From an uncultured Prevotellaceae bacterium (GTDB lineage: Bacteria; Bacteroidota; Bacteroidia; Bacteroidales; Bacteroidaceae), in assembly GCA_946415365.1 (NCBI GenBank), contig CAMKSE010000001.1, forward strand, positions 349,522 to 413,521: 64,000 bases of DNA, given 5' to 3'. Below, one piece after another: positions 62,204 to 64,000 of the stretch. The notes beneath the pieces are model-generated. The model was not told the origin of the DNA. It did no database searches and saw only the letters and a list, made by a program, of their open reading frames with translations. The translations under genes and the position numbers were made by a program. Numbering within the stretch: position 1 is the stretch's first letter; every line of letters starts with the position of its first letter.

Positions 62204-62213
62204 TGCAAAGGTA
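62204..62213 (-). promoter_or_regulatory. Promoter -7 box TACCTTTGCA (minus strand)
   Basis: Exact consensus, 26 bases before the sigma gene start. Confidence 0.7.
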
Positions 62214-62220
62214 CGAAGGA

Positions 62221-62243
62221 GGTGTGCAGAGATTCTGCACACC
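62221..62243 (-). terminator. Perfect 10-bp hairpin after the WYL gene
   Basis: GGTGTGCAGA / TCTGCACACC with a 3-base loop, between the WYL stop and the sigma promoter. The T-run is weak, so it may be a terminator or an operator overlapping the -33 region. Confidence 0.55.
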
Positions 62244-62278
62244 CCTTGGATGAGTTGCTTATATTTAACCCTTGTTAA

Positions 62279-63289
62279 CTAAATATGTTTATCGAGGGCC
62301 GTTTTCAGTCTTTCTGCAATGTCTTTTCTGAGCCACTCTGGTGCAATGACTTCTACATCAGGAATGAAGGAGAAAAGTTGGGTGAAGAGTTCGCGATTGG
62401 GGCGGACACTGATGGAGAGTGTGCGCGATTCAGGGTCGACGATCTGCTGGGAGGGATGAATGGGTTTTGAAACCACGTAGGGATAGCGGTTGTCGGTAAA
62501 CCTGAGTGTAATGGTCTCTTTTTTTACATCGGCATCAGGCACGGTGACGCCTATGATATCGTCGAAATAGGTGTCGAAGTCGATGTCGGTATTGGGGACG
62601 AACGGTTCTGCAGAGGGTTTGAAACCGACGATGCGGTCGAGTGCCATATTCATCAGACGCTGCATCGTGTTGTCGAGTCCGAAGAGGAACCAGCGTCCGT
62701 TATACTGTTTCATATAGTAGGGCGAGATGGCATAGGTCTTCTCATGACCCCGATAACTGTGATAGATGATGTCGAGCGTTTGCCGATTCATGGTGGCGTC
62801 GATGAGCGGTGACAGACGCTCGAGACCTTTCAACTCGGCGTTCTGTTCAAAGGAAACCAGCGTCTGGCGACTGGCTTTCAAATCGAAGCGGTACTGCAGG
62901 CTGGAGATAACTTCCTCGAGCCAGACGGTGGAAGGTAAACCGCGATAGCGCCCCAGCATCTCGATGGTGGACTCGAGTTTGTCGAGATCCTTTTCAGAGA
63001 GTTCGGACTTGAAGATAGAGAATCCGGAGGCAGAATATGTATAGTAATAGTTTCCGTCTGCAGACTGTCTGGCCACGATGGGGGCGCAGAAGGTATCCGG
63101 GTCTTTCATAAACCGGATGTCTGCACGAAGTGTGCGTTCGGAAACGGACGTGTAGCTGCCGCCATACAGGCTCTCATAGGCAGCATCTATCTCTTCCAGC
63201 AGATCCTGGAATGTGTACTGATGATACTTGTCCTTGAAGCATTTGTCGAGCACACGATAGCGTAGCTGAGCATTCTTGGTGTTGGCCAT
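62279..63289 (-). CDS. WYL-domain transcriptional regulator
   Basis: 336 residues. An N-terminal winged helix (YRVLDKCFKDKYHQYTFQDL, SERTLRADIRFMKD) leads to a WYL domain (RQTLDIIYHSYRGHEKTYAI, YNGRWFLFGLDN, NMALDRIVGFK) and a WCX-type C-terminus (FSFIPDVEVIAPEWLRKDIA). It lies 13 bases after the 63303 gene and is probably co-transcribed with it. It may regulate the adjacent sigma/TROVE genes in response to a nucleotide or nucleic-acid ligand; WYL regulators are known to control RNA-repair (rtcBA with rsr) operons in other bacteria, which fits a Ro60 neighbourhood. Confidence 0.85.
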   Translation of the reverse strand: MANTKNAQLRYRVLDKCFKDKYHQYTFQDLLEEIDAAYESLYGGSYTSVSERTLRADIRFMKDPDTFCAPIVARQSADGNYYYTYSASGFSIFKSELSEKDLDKLESTIEMLGRYRGLPSTVWLEEVISSLQYRFDLKASRQTLVSFEQNAELKGLERLSPLIDATMNRQTLDIIYHSYRGHEKTYAISPYYMKQYNGRWFLFGLDNTMQRLMNMALDRIVGFKPSAEPFVPNTDIDFDTYFDDIIGVTVPDADVKKETITLRFTDNRYPYVVSKPIHPSQQIVDPESRTLSISVRPNRELFTQLFSFIPDVEVIAPEWLRKDIAERLKTALDKHI

Positions 63290-63302
63290 ACCTATTATAT
63301 TA

Positions 63303-63851
63303 TTATTGGTAGGCAGAGATGTCCTGATCGAGGATCACTTTCAGTCCGTCGTAGACTGCAGGGATGACGATCTTCATGTCGTAGTGGCGTGGATTGCCGA
63401 AGCTCAGTTCTTCAGCGAAGAGAAGTGTTTCCTCGATGGTTCTGCGGGCATCGGAAATGGCCTGATTCATCATGCGGTTGAAGTTCTGACTTGCCTGATT
63501 CACCAGAATCCTTGGGTCTGCCATGTGGAGCAGATTGTATAATCTGGCCAGCTGTGGACAGCCGGGTCTGTTGAGTGATTCGCGGAGGAATCCGCGTGGG
63601 TGAAGAAGGGCATAGACATAGAGCACTTCGGACTTGAGGTTGCGGAAATGAAGCGGCACCTCCTGGTCATCCTCGAGAATCACAATGATGTCGTAGAACC
63701 TGTTTCCAGAAATCTCATCCATCTTGCGTCTTCGGACTTCAATGGCAACGGGCTTGGGTGCCCAGGCCTTGTCTTTTTCCATATAGGCTGCCAAGAGCGT
63801 GTCGCGCTCTTCGCTGCTCATCTGTTTGATTGCTTCCTGAATCTTTGTCAT
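63303..63851 (-). CDS. Single-domain protein of the Sel1/sigma-linked novel family
   Basis: 182 residues from the ATG at 63851; the frame extends to 63878 but that part overlaps the promoter. It aligns along its whole length with the 15809 protein and, more weakly, with the two flanking domains of the Sel1 protein: FYDIIVILEDDQEVPLHF, EVLYVYALLHPRGFLRES, LYNLLHMADPRILVN, HYDMKIVIPAVYDGL. Family unnamed to my knowledge. First gene of an operon with a WYL regulator and close to a sigma gene, as the 15809 copy is directly beside one. Confidence 0.72.
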   Translation of the reverse strand: MTKIQEAIKQMSSEERDTLLAAYMEKDKAWAPKPVAIEVRRRKMDEISGNRFYDIIVILEDDQEVPLHFRNLKSEVLYVYALLHPRGFLRESLNRPGCPQLARLYNLLHMADPRILVNQASQNFNRMMNQAISDARRTIEETLLFAEELSFGNPRHYDMKIVIPAVYDGLKVILDQDISAYQ

Positions 63852-63873
63852 AGTTGTTATTTGATTATTCTGC

Positions 63874-63883
63874 TGCAAAGATA
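63874..63883 (-). promoter_or_regulatory. Promoter -7 box TATCTTTGCA (minus strand)
   Basis: Exact consensus, 23 bases before the ATG at 63851; sets the start of the 63303 gene. Confidence 0.7.
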
Positions 63884-63945
63884 GTCATTTTCTTCGAAAT
63901 TTTCAACATTATATCTATAATTTTGACGATGCTTTCGATTAAGGG

Positions 63946-64000
63946 AAAAAACAGCCCGAACGCCTCGTTTGAGGACATTCGGGCTGTGTCTCCGCCGGAA
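63946..64000 (-). repeat. Second copy of the terminator/RNA element, cut by the window edge
   Basis: 55 bases identical to 59846-59900, including the CAGCCCGAA/TTCGGGCTG hairpin and the T-run on the minus strand. The gene or RNA it ends lies beyond the window. Confidence 0.75.

Noticed and set aside
1..64000. CRISPR arrays, tRNA or rRNA genes
   Set aside because: No regularly spaced direct repeats with unique spacers, and no tRNA cloverleaf or rRNA sequence was noticed on either strand.

Overview
The window reads as a chromosomal accessory region of a Bacteroidales bacterium, most likely Prevotella or a close relative. The reasons are the Bacteroidota promoter box (TAnnTTTGCA) before most transcription units, a smalltalk peptide, an HU-HIG protein and a VirE/DUF3987 protein of the Bacteroides-Prevotella type, and a surface protein with the NLNGQRL-type C-terminal segment common in Prevotella. 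No rRNA, tRNA, CRISPR array or recognisable transposase was seen.

Layout. 0-4.4 kb (minus): two sensor kinases with periplasmic solute-binding domains, the complete one having Gln at the phospho-accepting His, behind a sigma-like protein fused to an A1S_2505-type domain. 4.5-21 kb (almost all plus): short transcription units (vWA, N-formylglutamate amidohydrolase-like, SprT, AAA/DUF4143, HipBA, AAA+, Sel1, sigma factor, beta-flower, HD and several unknowns). Many are separated by one family of hairpins (variable stem, 10-base loop), often followed by a promoter box. 21-38 kb: an AT-rich operon-like block that looks like a composite anti-phage system. It holds a NERD-like nuclease, a Dam-type adenine methylase, a winged-helix protein, a DGQHR protein, a nuclease-helicase, a 1036-residue unknown, a 2041-residue DEXH/DUF1998 helicase resembling DruE of Druantia, and a second adenine methylase with a RAMA-like tail.

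38-49 kb (minus): a sigma factor, a truncated duplicate of a RING gene, a membrane protein, a frameshifted WG/TPR/zinc protein, a large RCC1 surface protein and the intact MXAN_6230/SCO0854-type RING gene. 49.3-56.8 kb: a higher-GC cassette (smalltalk, HU, WYL regulator, UmuD/LexA-like peptidase, antirepressor-like protein, VirE/DUF3987, M15 peptidase). 56.8-64 kb (minus): vWA metallopeptidase, MoxR ATPase, an unknown, a broken Ro60 (TROVE plus vWA), a candidate Y RNA just upstream of it, another sigma factor, a WYL regulator and a small-domain protein. The RING, vWA, MoxR and TROVE genes look like one RNA/stress module, possibly split by the 49-57 kb cassette.

Themes: four sigma-like proteins; one undescribed domain of about 150 residues used four times, near sigma genes; seven copies of a 22-bp repeat at cassette and duplication edges; several hairpin or RNA elements. 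Functions come from reading motifs by eye; no database search was run.
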